A stretch of DNA of 8,952 nucleotides from Pseudomonadota bacterium (GTDB lineage: Bacteria; Desulfobacterota; WTBG01; JAGOGO01): positions 1-8,952 of the forward strand of contig JAGHDE010000234.1 in assembly GCA_021160085.1 (NCBI GenBank), in the 5' to 3' direction. Below are positions 1-5,943 of the stretch, piece by piece. Below the pieces are notes generated by a model. It saw nothing but the letters and a program-made list of their open reading frames with translations. It was not told the DNA's origin and ran no database searches. Both the position numbers and the translations under genes were made by a program. Within the stretch, counting starts at the first letter, position 1, and each line of letters opens with the position of its first letter.

Positions 1-29
1 ATTATAAACTTGTTAATATCCATAATTGC

Positions 30-150
30 GGGACTTAGATTCAAGTAGGCAAGCTATAAGCGATTAGCTAACCGCTCACTTCACTATCCACTTTCAAATT
101 TCCAGTTTTCTGTTTCACTCGACCCCTTGGTCCCTCGAATCCTTGAACCC
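30..150. repeat. Miniature inverted-end repeat, copy 1
   Basis: Non-coding element of about 121 bp that aligns with 1900-2030 in the same orientation. Shared blocks include GGCAAGCTATAAGCGAT, AGCTAACCGCTCACTT, TTCACTCGACCCCTTG and CCTCGAATCCT. Its right end, read on the minus strand, begins GGGTTCAAGGATTCGAGG and resembles its own left end (GGGACTTAGATTCAAG), so the ends are imperfect inverted repeats. It lacks a 9-bp insert seen in copy 2. No clear target-site duplication is visible. Its right end lies 14 bp before the lipoprotein start codon, so that gene's promoter may be inside it. Whether it is a MITE-like mobile element or another dispersed repeat cannot be told from two copies. Confidence 0.7.
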
Positions 151-164
151 TTTACTTCAAACCT

Positions 165-602
165 ATGAGAGCCCTGGCATTAATAACCGCAATTATCTTT
201 CTTCTCGTTACCAGTGGGTGCGCTTATTCGGGAAAGAATATCCCCGAGAACGATTCTTCAATAAATATTTACAAACAATCATCTGGGAAAGATTATTTTA
301 TCGCAAAAAAGGGTTCAATCCTGTTTCATAAACCCGACTGCAGGCTTTTAAACGCCACCGGCTACGTGATCGATCCCGAGGATATAGTTGTGTTCAAAAG
401 CAAGAAGGAGGCTGTAAAAGCAAATTATATCGCTTGTCCCATATGCAAACCCGATTTCGATGAAGGCAGGAGAGAAAAGGAAGAAAGGCAATGGCTCGTC
501 TTTATCTTGTCTCTTTTGGGGTTAGCATGCCTCTCTGACGCATCTGTGGCCGCGAGCTTCAGTGGCGGAGAAGGATTCTCTCTGGGAATACTTGATGAAT
601 AA
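165..602 (+). CDS. Putative lipoprotein with Ada-like His/Cys metal-site motif
   Basis: Predicted 145-residue exported protein of unknown function. Residues 1-19 form a lipoprotein signal peptide: MR, a hydrophobic core, then TSGC with the lipidated Cys at 19. The signal supports this start, although no Shine-Dalgarno sequence is visible just upstream. The middle holds H55-x3-C59 (FHKPDC) and C91-x2-C94 (CPICKP), spaced like the zinc site of the N-terminal Ada domain and of small FHxPxC...C..CxP modules often attached to nucleases or found alone in envelope proteins. A charged segment (98-108) leads to a hydrophobic stretch at about 110-125, possibly a membrane segment. The end is Gly/Ser-rich. 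Metal binding is inferred from spacing only; the partner or substrate is unknown. The next recognisable item downstream is a hydrolase gene remnant. Confidence 0.65.
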   Translation: MRALALITAIIFLLVTSGCAYSGKNIPENDSSINIYKQSSGKDYFIAKKGSILFHKPDCRLLNATGYVIDPEDIVVFKSKKEAVKANYIACPICKPDFDEGRREKEERQWLVFILSLLGLACLSDASVAASFSGGEGFSLGILDE

Positions 603-681
603 GAGGAAATTGGCTCTAAGCCATGCCTTGGTTTGACTACCGGTTTTTTTACTTTTTAATATCTTTTCTTCTTTTTCACCC

Positions 682-915
682 ACTAATTACAATAATCTGG
701 AAAAAGTCGCTCAGGTAAGCGTTCCCAAGCCTATTATTCACAGTGAAGACGACGAAATTGTACCCTTCTCTATGGGCCAGAAAATATTTGATGCCTCAAA
801 GGCCCCCAAGTATTTTTTCCGGCTTAAAGGAGCGGGGCATAATGATACTTATATTGTTGGGGGAAAGGATTACTTTAAAGCAATTCAAGCCTTTGCAAGG
901 GATTCAAAAATTTGA
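682..915 (+). pseudogene. 3' remnant of an alpha/beta-hydrolase gene
   Basis: The frame is open from 637 and family-like from about 682 (NYNNLEKV) to the TGA at 913-915. It encodes the last third of a Bem46-like serine hydrolase. The catalytic-acid segment (HSEDDEIVPF) and catalytic-histidine segment (GAGHNDTYIVGG) are both present and well conserved. The oxyanion-hole region and the nucleophile elbow GxSxG, which should lie some 100-150 codons upstream, are absent: the lipoprotein gene and A/T-rich DNA occupy that space. No plausible start codon or ribosome site precedes it. I read it as a 5'-deleted gene, not a small functional protein. Its last 31 bp overlap the 3' end of the convergent mazG gene. 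Confidence 0.7.
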
Positions 916-1712
916 CTGACAGGTTTCCCCAGCTTAATTTCCGGGTTTTTTTTTGCCCGTTCCCAGATACGGTCCATATTTTCTAAAGACATTTTTTTAA
1001 GACTTATCCCCTGTTTTTTGGCCTCTTTCTCTATTTCATAAAATCGAGCCCTGAACTTATGGTTTGTCCTTCGAAGCGCTGCTTCCGGGTCAACACCGGT
1101 GTATCGAGCAAGGTTCACAATGCTGAACAAAAGATCTCCGATCTCATCTTCGATGTCATCCCGATTCCGCTGTTCCATCGCCTGACAAAGCTCCTCCGCC
1201 TCTTCTTTTATTTTATCAATAACACCTTTGGGATCCTCCCAGTCAAATCCGACTTTTCCGGCTGCTGACTGAATCTTTCTGGCATAGAGGAGCGAGGGAA
1301 GCGTCCCTGGGATACCATCTAAAATCGATTTTCTCTTTTTTTTGGTCGGCTCTTTCCTTTTAAGCTGCTGCCAGTTGCTGACAACCTCTTCGGAAGTTTT
1401 GACCTTGGCAGTGCCAAAAACATGCGGGTGTCGATATATCAGTTTATCGCAGAGGCAGTTAATCACATCTACTATCGTAAATTCATTCTTCTCCTTTGCA
1501 ATAATGCTGTGGAAAACAACCTGCAAAAGAAGATCACCAAGCTCTTCTTTCAGATCTTCAATATCTCCGGTCTGGATTGCATCAACAAGTTCGCAGGCCT
1601 CTTCAATAACACACCGCGAAAGGCTTTTATGGTCTTGTTCCGCATCCCAGGGACATCCATCAGGAGCACGCAGTTTTTCAAGCAAAGCTACAAGCTTGTC
1701 AAATTCTTTCAT
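885..1712 (-). CDS. mazG: Nucleoside triphosphate pyrophosphohydrolase MazG
   Basis: Cytoplasmic Mg-dependent enzyme hydrolysing (d)NTPs to NMP and pyrophosphate; it clears aberrant nucleotides and in some bacteria lowers ppGpp. The protein has the usual two tandem all-alpha MazG domains. Numbered from the longest frame (1754), the first carries GCPWD (33-37), EEACE (51-55) and ELGDLL (71-76). The second carries KEEAEEL (183-189) and EDEIGDLLF (202-210), the metal-binding EExxE...ExxD pattern. The frame is open to a TTG at 1754, but an ATG at 1710-1712 with GGAG eight bases upstream gives MKEFDKLVALLEK, which matches the usual family N-terminus, so I chose it (275 residues; E. coli has 263). 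An ATG at 1731-1733 is the alternative. It appears monocistronic. Its 3' end overlaps the tail of the hydrolase remnant on the other strand. Confidence 0.93.
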   Translation of the reverse strand: MKEFDKLVALLEKLRAPDGCPWDAEQDHKSLSRCVIEEACELVDAIQTGDIEDLKEELGDLLLQVVFHSIIAKEKNEFTIVDVINCLCDKLIYRHPHVFGTAKVKTSEEVVSNWQQLKRKEPTKKKRKSILDGIPGTLPSLLYARKIQSAAGKVGFDWEDPKGVIDKIKEEAEELCQAMEQRNRDDIEDEIGDLLFSIVNLARYTGVDPEAALRRTNHKFRARFYEIEKEAKKQGISLKKMSLENMDRIWERAKKNPEIKLGKPVSQIFESLAKA

Positions 1713-1830
1713 TTCCGGTTCTCCAATTGCCATTCTCCTCTTTTTTTCTAACAATCACCTGGCCCAATGATAATATCATCAGCAATTCCCTTATTGTTTT
1801 TTATAAAATTATCAAATTGTATCCGTTAAT

Positions 1831-1858
1831 TTAATAAAATTCGAGGCAATATAGTCAA
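1831..1858 (-). promoter_or_regulatory. Candidate sigma70 promoter for mazG
   Basis: Read on the minus strand, TTGACT (1858-1853) is a near-consensus -35 box. A 16-base spacer separates it from TATTAA (1836-1831), a fair -10 box. Transcription would begin about 110 bases before the chosen mazG start. The surroundings are A/T-rich, so chance matches are likely; this is sequence resemblance only. Confidence 0.35.
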
Positions 1859-1874
1859 GCTTTTTATAAAAGGT

Positions 1875-1899
1875 TCTTCTCCGATTGAATCGGAGAAGA
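1875..1899. other. Perfect inverted repeat (hairpin)
   Basis: CTTCTCCGA and TCGGAGAAG are separated by TTGAA, extended by one T-A pair: a 10-bp stem with a 5-base loop. On the minus strand it is followed by AACCTTTTT, which resembles a Rho-independent terminator, but no leftward gene ends here. It directly abuts repeat copy 2, so it could be a terminator, part of that element's flank or a protein-binding palindrome. Confidence 0.6.
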
Positions 1900-2030
1900 G
1901 GGTTCAAGGATTCAAGCGGGCAAGCTATAAGCGATCAGCTAACCGCTCACTTTAGCCATTTCACTATCCAGTTTCCAGGTTCCAGGTTCACTCGACCCCT
2001 TGACCCCTCGAATCCTCGAATTCTTAACCC
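1900..2030. repeat. Miniature inverted-end repeat, copy 2
   Basis: About 131 bp, the direct-orientation partner of 30-150. The left end GGGTTCAAGGATTC is an exact complement of the right end of copy 1 over 14 bases. Its own right end (TCGAATCCTCGAATTC...AACCC) is a less perfect complement with a small internal duplication. It carries a 9-bp insert (about TAGCCATTT) after the CCGCTCACTT block that copy 1 lacks. No coding potential was seen. Copies 1 and 2 flank the lipoprotein-hydrolase-mazG block, so recombination between them could excise about 1.9 kb. Confidence 0.7.
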
Positions 2031-2095
2031 TTATTTGACTATTTAAGCACTTTTTTGATAAGCAAAGAAACAGTATCATTTTTTGTTTGTATTAT

Positions 2096-2123
2096 TTGTA
2101 ATTGATATTTATAAAACTATAGT
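2096..2123 (+). promoter_or_regulatory. Candidate sigma70 promoter for the adenosyltransferase operon
   Basis: TTGTAA (2096-2101), a 16-base spacer and TATAGT (2118-2123) resemble -35 and -10 boxes. Transcription would start about 80 bases before the GTG start at 2211. The region is A/T-rich, so the match is only suggestive. Confidence 0.35.
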
Positions 2124-2198
2124 AAGAAGGATAAAGATCAATTTCTTCGAGCGGTTGCTCTAATGAAATGTTCAATAAAAAAGCTAACCAGGATAACC

Positions 2199-2205
2199 GG
2201 AGGAA
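2199..2205 (+). promoter_or_regulatory. Ribosome binding site fixing a GTG start
   Basis: GGAGGAA lies about seven bases before GTG 2211-2213, an ideal Shine-Dalgarno position. The upstream in-frame ATG at 2163 has no such signal. This decides the start of the adenosyltransferase. Confidence 0.75.
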
Positions 2206-2210
2206 GAGAC

Positions 2211-2729
2211 GTGGATAATTTTAAATTTTCTCAAAAGGGTGACCAAGGAGAAACCAGTCTGCTCAGCGGAGAAAGAGTCTCCAAGGCAAGCCTTCGTCCC
2301 GAAACCTATGGTACGTTAGACGAAGCCAGTTCAGCTCTTGGTCTATCTAAAGCATTTACTGGAAATGAAAAAATTCGCCAGATGATTGAAACCATCCAGG
2401 AGGACCTGGTCATTCTCGGAGCAGAATTAGCATGTGAAAAGGGGAGAAAGAATTCTCATTGCATTGAGGCGGATCGGACATTACGGTTAGAAAAATGGAT
2501 TGAAGAATTGCAGAAGGAAGTTCCTCTTGCCCGACGTTTCATTCACCCGGGAGCCAATACTGCAAGTGCGGCTCTTGATTTGGCACGCTCTATTATTCGA
2601 AGAGCCGAGAGAAGAGCGGTATCCCTTAGAGATGCGGGCCTTTTAGAACATGCCGGGGTACATTCCTATTTAAACCGGCTTGCCGACTATCTTTTTGTCC
2701 TGGCTCGATACGCTGAAAAGAAAGGTTAA
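2211..2729 (+). CDS. pduO: ATP:cob(I)alamin adenosyltransferase, PduO type
   Basis: Transfers the adenosyl group of ATP to cob(I)alamin, making coenzyme B12, and may also load it onto dependent enzymes. The 172-residue protein (from the GTG start) has the family signatures. Near residues 9-23 is the ATP-binding KGDQGETSLLSGERV loop. Next come YGTLDEASSALG (33-44), the Arg/Glu active-site helix RSIIRRAERR (126-135) and the C-terminal NRLADYLFVLAR (155-166). Length is typical of the trimeric PduO/MMAB family, which is unrelated to CobA/BtuR. The start follows GGAGGAA; an upstream ATG at 2163 would add 16 atypical residues. The stop TAA overlaps the ATG of the Smr gene by one base (TAATG), implying translational coupling. 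A corrinoid gene fits a host with Wood-Ljungdahl methyl transfer, but its client enzyme is not in the window. Confidence 0.93.
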   Translation: MDNFKFSQKGDQGETSLLSGERVSKASLRPETYGTLDEASSALGLSKAFTGNEKIRQMIETIQEDLVILGAELACEKGRKNSHCIEADRTLRLEKWIEELQKEVPLARRFIHPGANTASAALDLARSIIRRAERRAVSLRDAGLLEHAGVHSYLNRLADYLFVLARYAEKKG

Positions 2730-3445
2730 TGAACTCCTCAAAGTCTTCAATTATTATTAAATCTCTTAAAGAACTGCGCCTTTTCCCTGAAAACTCGCTT
2801 TTTTCAGCAAAGAATTCCCACCGTAATGCTACACCAGATCAAAACGAGGCTCCGCTTAATCCTGAAGAGGAACAGGCCATCCTTTTAAAAAAAGCCATGG
2901 CAGACGTCACTCCAATCTCACGGGATAACTGTAGAGAAACAAATACTGAAATCAATATCCACAATCTCCCTCAACATGACCCTGATGCTGAAATTTTGCT
3001 GCAGCTTTCAAATCTTGTAAATAATGGGAAAGGTTTTGTTGTCGCTGACACCCCGGAATATATAGAGGGAACCGGATATGCTGTTAATCCCAAAATCCCC
3101 AAGCGTCTGCACCGAGGAGATTTTGCCATCGAGGACTACATTGATCTCCATGGACTCACGGCAGAAGAAGCAAAAGAAGTTTTTGATCAATTTTTAAAAG
3201 AAGCAATAAGAACAGGTAAAAAAGCTGTTTTGATCGTACACGGCCGTGGGCTTTGCTCACCAACCGAACCGGTTTTAAAGACAAAGGTTGTCGAGTGGAT
3301 CACCCGTGGTCCCTGGCGCAAATGGGTAGCCGCCTTTTCAAGTGCGCGGGCTTGTGATGGAGGTACCGGGGCAACCTACCTCTTGCTCAGAAAGCGTTCC
3401 CTTACCAAAAGGTTCAAAAAAACAAGTGCGTACCAGCCTCATTAA
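2729..3445 (+). CDS. Smr-domain protein (MutS2 C-terminal-like)
   Basis: A 238-residue protein of the stand-alone Smr family, whose members have DNA-nicking or RNA-endonuclease activity. Residues 1-130 are poorly conserved, polar and probably flexible, with no recognisable motif. The Smr domain follows: DLHGLTAEEA (139-148), VLIVHGRG (167-174), the long helix SPTEPVLKTKVVEWI (177-191) and AFSSARACDGGTGATYLLLRK (202-222), which has the usual A..A..GGTGAxYVLL form. The tail is basic (KRSLTKRFKK). Its start overlaps the stop of the adenosyltransferase and the end of that gene supplies GAAAGG as a ribosome site. The pairing with a B12 enzyme looks like a shared transcript, not a shared pathway. 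Its stop codon overlaps that of the convergent acsE remnant. The substrate is unknown. Confidence 0.88.
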   Translation: MNSSKSSIIIKSLKELRLFPENSLFSAKNSHRNATPDQNEAPLNPEEEQAILLKKAMADVTPISRDNCRETNTEINIHNLPQHDPDAEILLQLSNLVNNGKGFVVADTPEYIEGTGYAVNPKIPKRLHRGDFAIEDYIDLHGLTAEEAKEVFDQFLKEAIRTGKKAVLIVHGRGLCSPTEPVLKTKVVEWITRGPWRKWVAAFSSARACDGGTGATYLLLRKRSLTKRFKKTSAYQPH

Positions 3446-3969
3446 ATCTCCATCCAGGAATCGGAATATAGACTTCTCCCCATTAACACGCGGGTCGTTT
3501 TGGCATACTGAATCGCTTTTTCACTCAGGGTGAAGAAATCCGGCTCTTCACCGTCCATTATTCCCCACACGAGCCCACAAATTTCCTCCATTCCCCCCGT
3601 GGCCAATGTGCTTAGCTCATCATCAAAAATATCAACAATCGCTGAATAAAGGCTCCTGTATTTATTGAGCATAATCATATAGGTCCGGTTGAGAATACCG
3701 CGGAGATGGTTCGGCGTACCGTTGGAAATATTGGAAAGTCCCACTGTTGATTTTGCCTCCGGAGCAATTTCCCCCACCATGCTCATAAATTCAACTGAAG
3801 AGATAATCTGATTGATTTCTACCGATACCGGCGATACAATGGGATCAAGATAAATGTCTTCGTTGGCTATCCCCGCTTCATTGGCAGCATAGACCAGTTC
3901 CGTGGCCCTCAAGGCTCTTCCATTGATATCCCGGGGCATCCCCTCCGTTCCCCATAACAGACCGATCAT
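3442..3969 (-). pseudogene. acsE: Methyltetrahydrofolate:corrinoid/FeS-protein methyltransferase, 3' half
   Basis: Encodes the last 175 residues of a pterin-binding TIM-barrel methyltransferase of the AcsE type, which moves the methyl group of methyl-tetrahydrofolate to the corrinoid iron-sulfur protein in the Wood-Ljungdahl pathway. Visible family features are LDPIVSPVS (41-49) and GLSNISNGTPNHLRGILNRTY (77-97), the pterin-site Asp and Asn strands. The C-terminal end (GRSLYSDSWMEI) looks natural. Full-length relatives have about 260-300 residues. The first 90-100, including the initial beta strands and the DVN motif, are missing. Upstream the frame closes four codons before the ATG at 3969 and the sequence is unrelated. 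The barrel cannot fold as usual, so I call it a 5'-truncated pseudogene. Its lack of internal stops suggests the truncation is recent or an assembly join. Confidence 0.75.
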
Positions 3970-4067
3970 CCGGGCAACTTAGGAATCATGGTGGGTGCAA
4001 TAAGGGCCTCTTCAATAGGATCCTGAGTCATCTCTAAAGTGTCTTGGGGGCCGTTGTATGCTTCTAT
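3966..4067 (-). other. Unidentified 33-codon open stretch between nuoL and acsE remnants
   Basis: On the minus strand this frame runs from a TGA at 4068-4070 to a TGA at 3966-3968 that shares bases with the acsE-remnant ATG. The translation ends LEMTQDPIEEALIAPTMIP then KLPG. The composition looks protein-like, with acidic and aliphatic residues and no low complexity, but I do not recognise the family. It may be the C-terminus of a third gene caught in the rearrangement. A match of this length by chance cannot be excluded. Confidence 0.3.
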
Positions 4068-4901
4068 TCAACTATGCAAGGCAGAGGTTGGCCTGTACGA
4101 CATTTTACACGTGACGCGACAGTAGTCGAGTTGATTAAGGCGCACACTGGTATGGGACTCTCCATCGCATCAGGAAACCATGTATAGAGAGAAATTTGAG
4201 TTGATTTATCAATCGCTCCCAGGAAAAGAAAAAGGGGTGATCATGGTGACAGCAATTCCCCCGTAGGTGAGTGTCTCCTGGGCCACTGGCAAGATATTAA
4301 GGAAGTCAAGGCTTCCAAAGGTGACAAAAATCAGAATCATGCCCAATAAAAATCCATAATCCCCCATCCGGTTTACGATGAAGGCTTTTTTTACTGCATC
4401 TGCCGGGGCCTTCTGGCGATACCAAAAAGCGATCAAAAGATAAGAGCAAAGGCCAATCCCCTCCCCGCCCACGAACATCAAAAGAAAACTGCTGGCAGAA
4501 ACCAGGATAAGCATAAAGAAAACAAACAAGTTTAACTCGACGAAGTATCGGCGGAACCCTTCATCTTCATACATGTAACCCACTGAGTAGACGTGGATGA
4601 GAAAGGATACGCCACTGACCGTCAGGAGCATTATAATCGAAAGGGGGTCAATAAGAAAACCAAGGTTTACGGTAAGATTTCCGCAGAGGATCTATTGCCA
4701 GAGAACCACTTCTTTTAGTCGTTCGGCTGACGGGAGCTGTATAAGTTCCCAGAATGCCCGGCAGGAGAACACAAAGGAACCAAATACAGTCAAACAGCTT
4801 ATAATCCCAACGGTCCTTTTGGAAAATCGTATTTCCACAAGACCGTTTATAAAAATGCCAAGGAGTGATAACAATGGAACTAACCAGATTAAATCCAGCA
4901 T
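4064..4901 (-). pseudogene. nuoL: NADH-quinone oxidoreductase subunit L, broken 5' part
   Basis: Remnant of the large antiporter-like membrane subunit of respiratory complex I. From ATG 4901 it reads MLDLIWLVPLLSLLGIF and a second hydrophobic segment. It then meets an in-frame TAG (4692-4694) where the family usually has Trp (WQ*I), continues in the same frame through SFLIHVYSVGYMYEDEG and EGIGLCSYLLIAFWY (essential TM5 Glu kept), and loses frame near 4224-4236. The next frame restores LFLGAIDKSTQISLYTWFPD, then AMESPIPVCALINSTTV, matching [35 protein letters not shown] of intact proteins with many unusual changes. Recognisable sequence ends near 4100; the remaining half or more (normally 600-650 residues) is absent. 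Nonsense codon, frameshift, altered invariant residues and 3' loss together make it a pseudogene. Confidence 0.85.
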
Positions 4902-4903
4902 AA

Positions 4904-5002
4904 CTATTGCGCCCTTTGTATAGGCAGACCATAAGGAAAATGTGTCCCGTCACGGGCGATTTCGAGAGCCCTTCGATATTTTTCATCCCGAGGAGAAACC
5001 AT
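4904..5002 (-). other. Unidentified 32-codon frame between metF and nuoL
   Basis: A minus-strand frame with ATG at 5000-5002 and TAG at 4904-4906, just before the nuoL start. It begins MVSPRDEKYRRALEIARDG and continues THFPYGLPIQRAQ. Upstream in the same frame it remains open back into the end of metF. It looks like the C-terminal tail of a soluble protein, not like NuoK, the usual nuoL neighbour. I cannot name it. It may be another gene remnant, or non-coding. Confidence 0.3.
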
Positions 5003-5016
5003 AGGGGTAAAAATTT

Positions 5017-5943
5017 TTATGGGGTTGGACGGGGTAGTAATTTAGCTGCCTCAACTATCTCTGATACCCGATGTTCCCACTCAATTGCCATAAGATGGAT
5101 GCCATGAACGCCGTCAATTTCTCTTAATTCATCGATCTGCTCGCAGCAAATTTTAATCCCCTCTTCTGCTTTCTTACCTTTGGGAGCCTTTGCCATTCTG
5201 CCAATAATTTCGTCAGGGATGATAATTCCGGCTACATTCTTGGCCATATATTTTGCCATACCGACAGATTTTAAAGGGGTCACTCCGGCTAAAATGTGAC
5301 ATTTTTCATGGAGACCCATATCTCTAATCGCTTTCATCCACTCCTTGAACAATTTCATATCATAAATGCACTGGGTCTGGATAAAATCAACCCCGGCTTC
5401 CACCTTTTTAGCCAGCCTAAGGGGTCTGAACTCAAAAGGCTCGGCAAAAGGGTTGGCAGCCGCCCCAATGAAAATCTTTATCTCCCCTTCAATCTCTTCG
5501 TCGACATCAAGAATCTTCTTTTCATCTCTCATCCTTTTAACCATACTTAGCATTTGTATGGAATCGATGTCAAAAACATTTTTCGAGTTTATTTGATTGC
5601 CAAAACTTTGATGATCTCCGCTCAGGCAAAGCATGTTCTTTATCCCAAGGGCAGTAGCCCCGAATATGTCGCTTTGCATAGCAATCCGGTTCCGATCCCT
5701 ACACACCATCTGCATGACCGGTTCCAACTCCATCTGAACCAGGAGAGCACCAGCAGTAATGCTGGACATCCTGACAATGGCGGTCTGGTTATCAGTGACG
5801 TTGATAGCATCGACATTTCCCCTAAGCATCTCGGCCTTCTTTTTCACAACCTCGATGTCATTTCCCTTGGGAGGTCCCAGCTCTCCGGTAACCGCAAATT
5901 CTCCTTTTTCCAGTATTTTTTCTAAATTACCTCCGGCTTTCAT
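5017..5943 (-). CDS. metF: Methylenetetrahydrofolate reductase (MetF)
   Basis: Flavoprotein TIM barrel reducing 5,10-methylene-tetrahydrofolate to 5-methyl-tetrahydrofolate, the last carbonyl-branch-independent step of the methyl branch in the Wood-Ljungdahl pathway and also the methyl source for methionine. The 308-residue length is normal. Visible signatures are FAVTGELGPPKG (17-28) with the catalytic-type Glu, VDAINVTDNQTA (44-55), MVCRDRNR (79-86), the FAD-site LCLSGDH (105-111), and FIQTQCIYD (187-195) with LAGVTPL (218-224) in later strands. ATG overlaps the metV stop as ATGA, and GAGAGGA about nine bases upstream inside metV serves as the ribosome site. The context with metV, mvhD and hdrA indicates the acetogen-type enzyme, which receives electrons through the MetV and HdrA-MvhD module instead of directly from NAD(P)H. 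It is the last intact gene of the operon. Confidence 0.93.
   Translation of the reverse strand: MKAGGNLEKILEKGEFAVTGELGPPKGNDIEVVKKKAEMLRGNVDAINVTDNQTAIVRMSSITAGALLVQMELEPVMQMVCRDRNRIAMQSDIFGATALGIKNMLCLSGDHQSFGNQINSKNVFDIDSIQMLSMVKRMRDEKKILDVDEEIEGEIKIFIGAAANPFAEPFEFRPLRLAKKVEAGVDFIQTQCIYDMKLFKEWMKAIRDMGLHEKCHILAGVTPLKSVGMAKYMAKNVAGIIIPDEIIGRMAKAPKGKKAEEGIKICCEQIDELREIDGVHGIHLMAIEWEHRVSEIVEAAKLLPRPTP

Larger units (their letters stand above)
1713..2210. other. Gene-free divergent intergenic region
   Basis: About 500 bases between the divergently transcribed mazG and adenosyltransferase genes. It is A/T-rich and contains, left to right, a candidate mazG promoter, a hairpin, repeat copy 2, a candidate rightward promoter, and a short in-frame extension (2163-2210) of the adenosyltransferase frame that I do not consider translated. 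I saw no tRNA and no recognisable cobalamin-riboswitch B12-box. Confidence 0.6.

Noticed and set aside
615..655. Rho-independent terminator after the lipoprotein gene
   Set aside because: A T7 run exists, but the nearest stems are short or separated from it by about eight bases, so support is too weak.
1900..1916. tRNA T-arm-like sequence (GGTTCAAGGATTC)
   Set aside because: It is the inverted end of the repeat element; no acceptor stem, anticodon arm or D-arm could be placed around it.
38..2030. CRISPR array
   Set aside because: Only two long copies, more than 1.7 kb apart, with no regular spacers and no cas genes.
2031..2210. Cobalamin riboswitch upstream of the adenosyltransferase
   Set aside because: No B12-box-like conserved core was recognisable and the leader is too short and A/T-rich for the full aptamer.
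2163..2210. Upstream ATG start adding 16 residues to the adenosyltransferase
   Set aside because: No ribosome site precedes it, whereas GGAGGAA is ideally placed before GTG 2211; the family begins near the latter.
4692..4694. In-frame TAG in nuoL as a pyrrolysine codon
   Set aside because: The position is normally Trp in NuoL and not a catalytic methylamine site. The same gene also has a frameshift and lacks its 3' half, so a nonsense mutation is simpler.
4936..4962. Terminator after metF (CCCGTGACGGG palindrome)
   Set aside because: The stem is only 4-5 bp with almost no loop and lacks a proper T-run on the minus strand.
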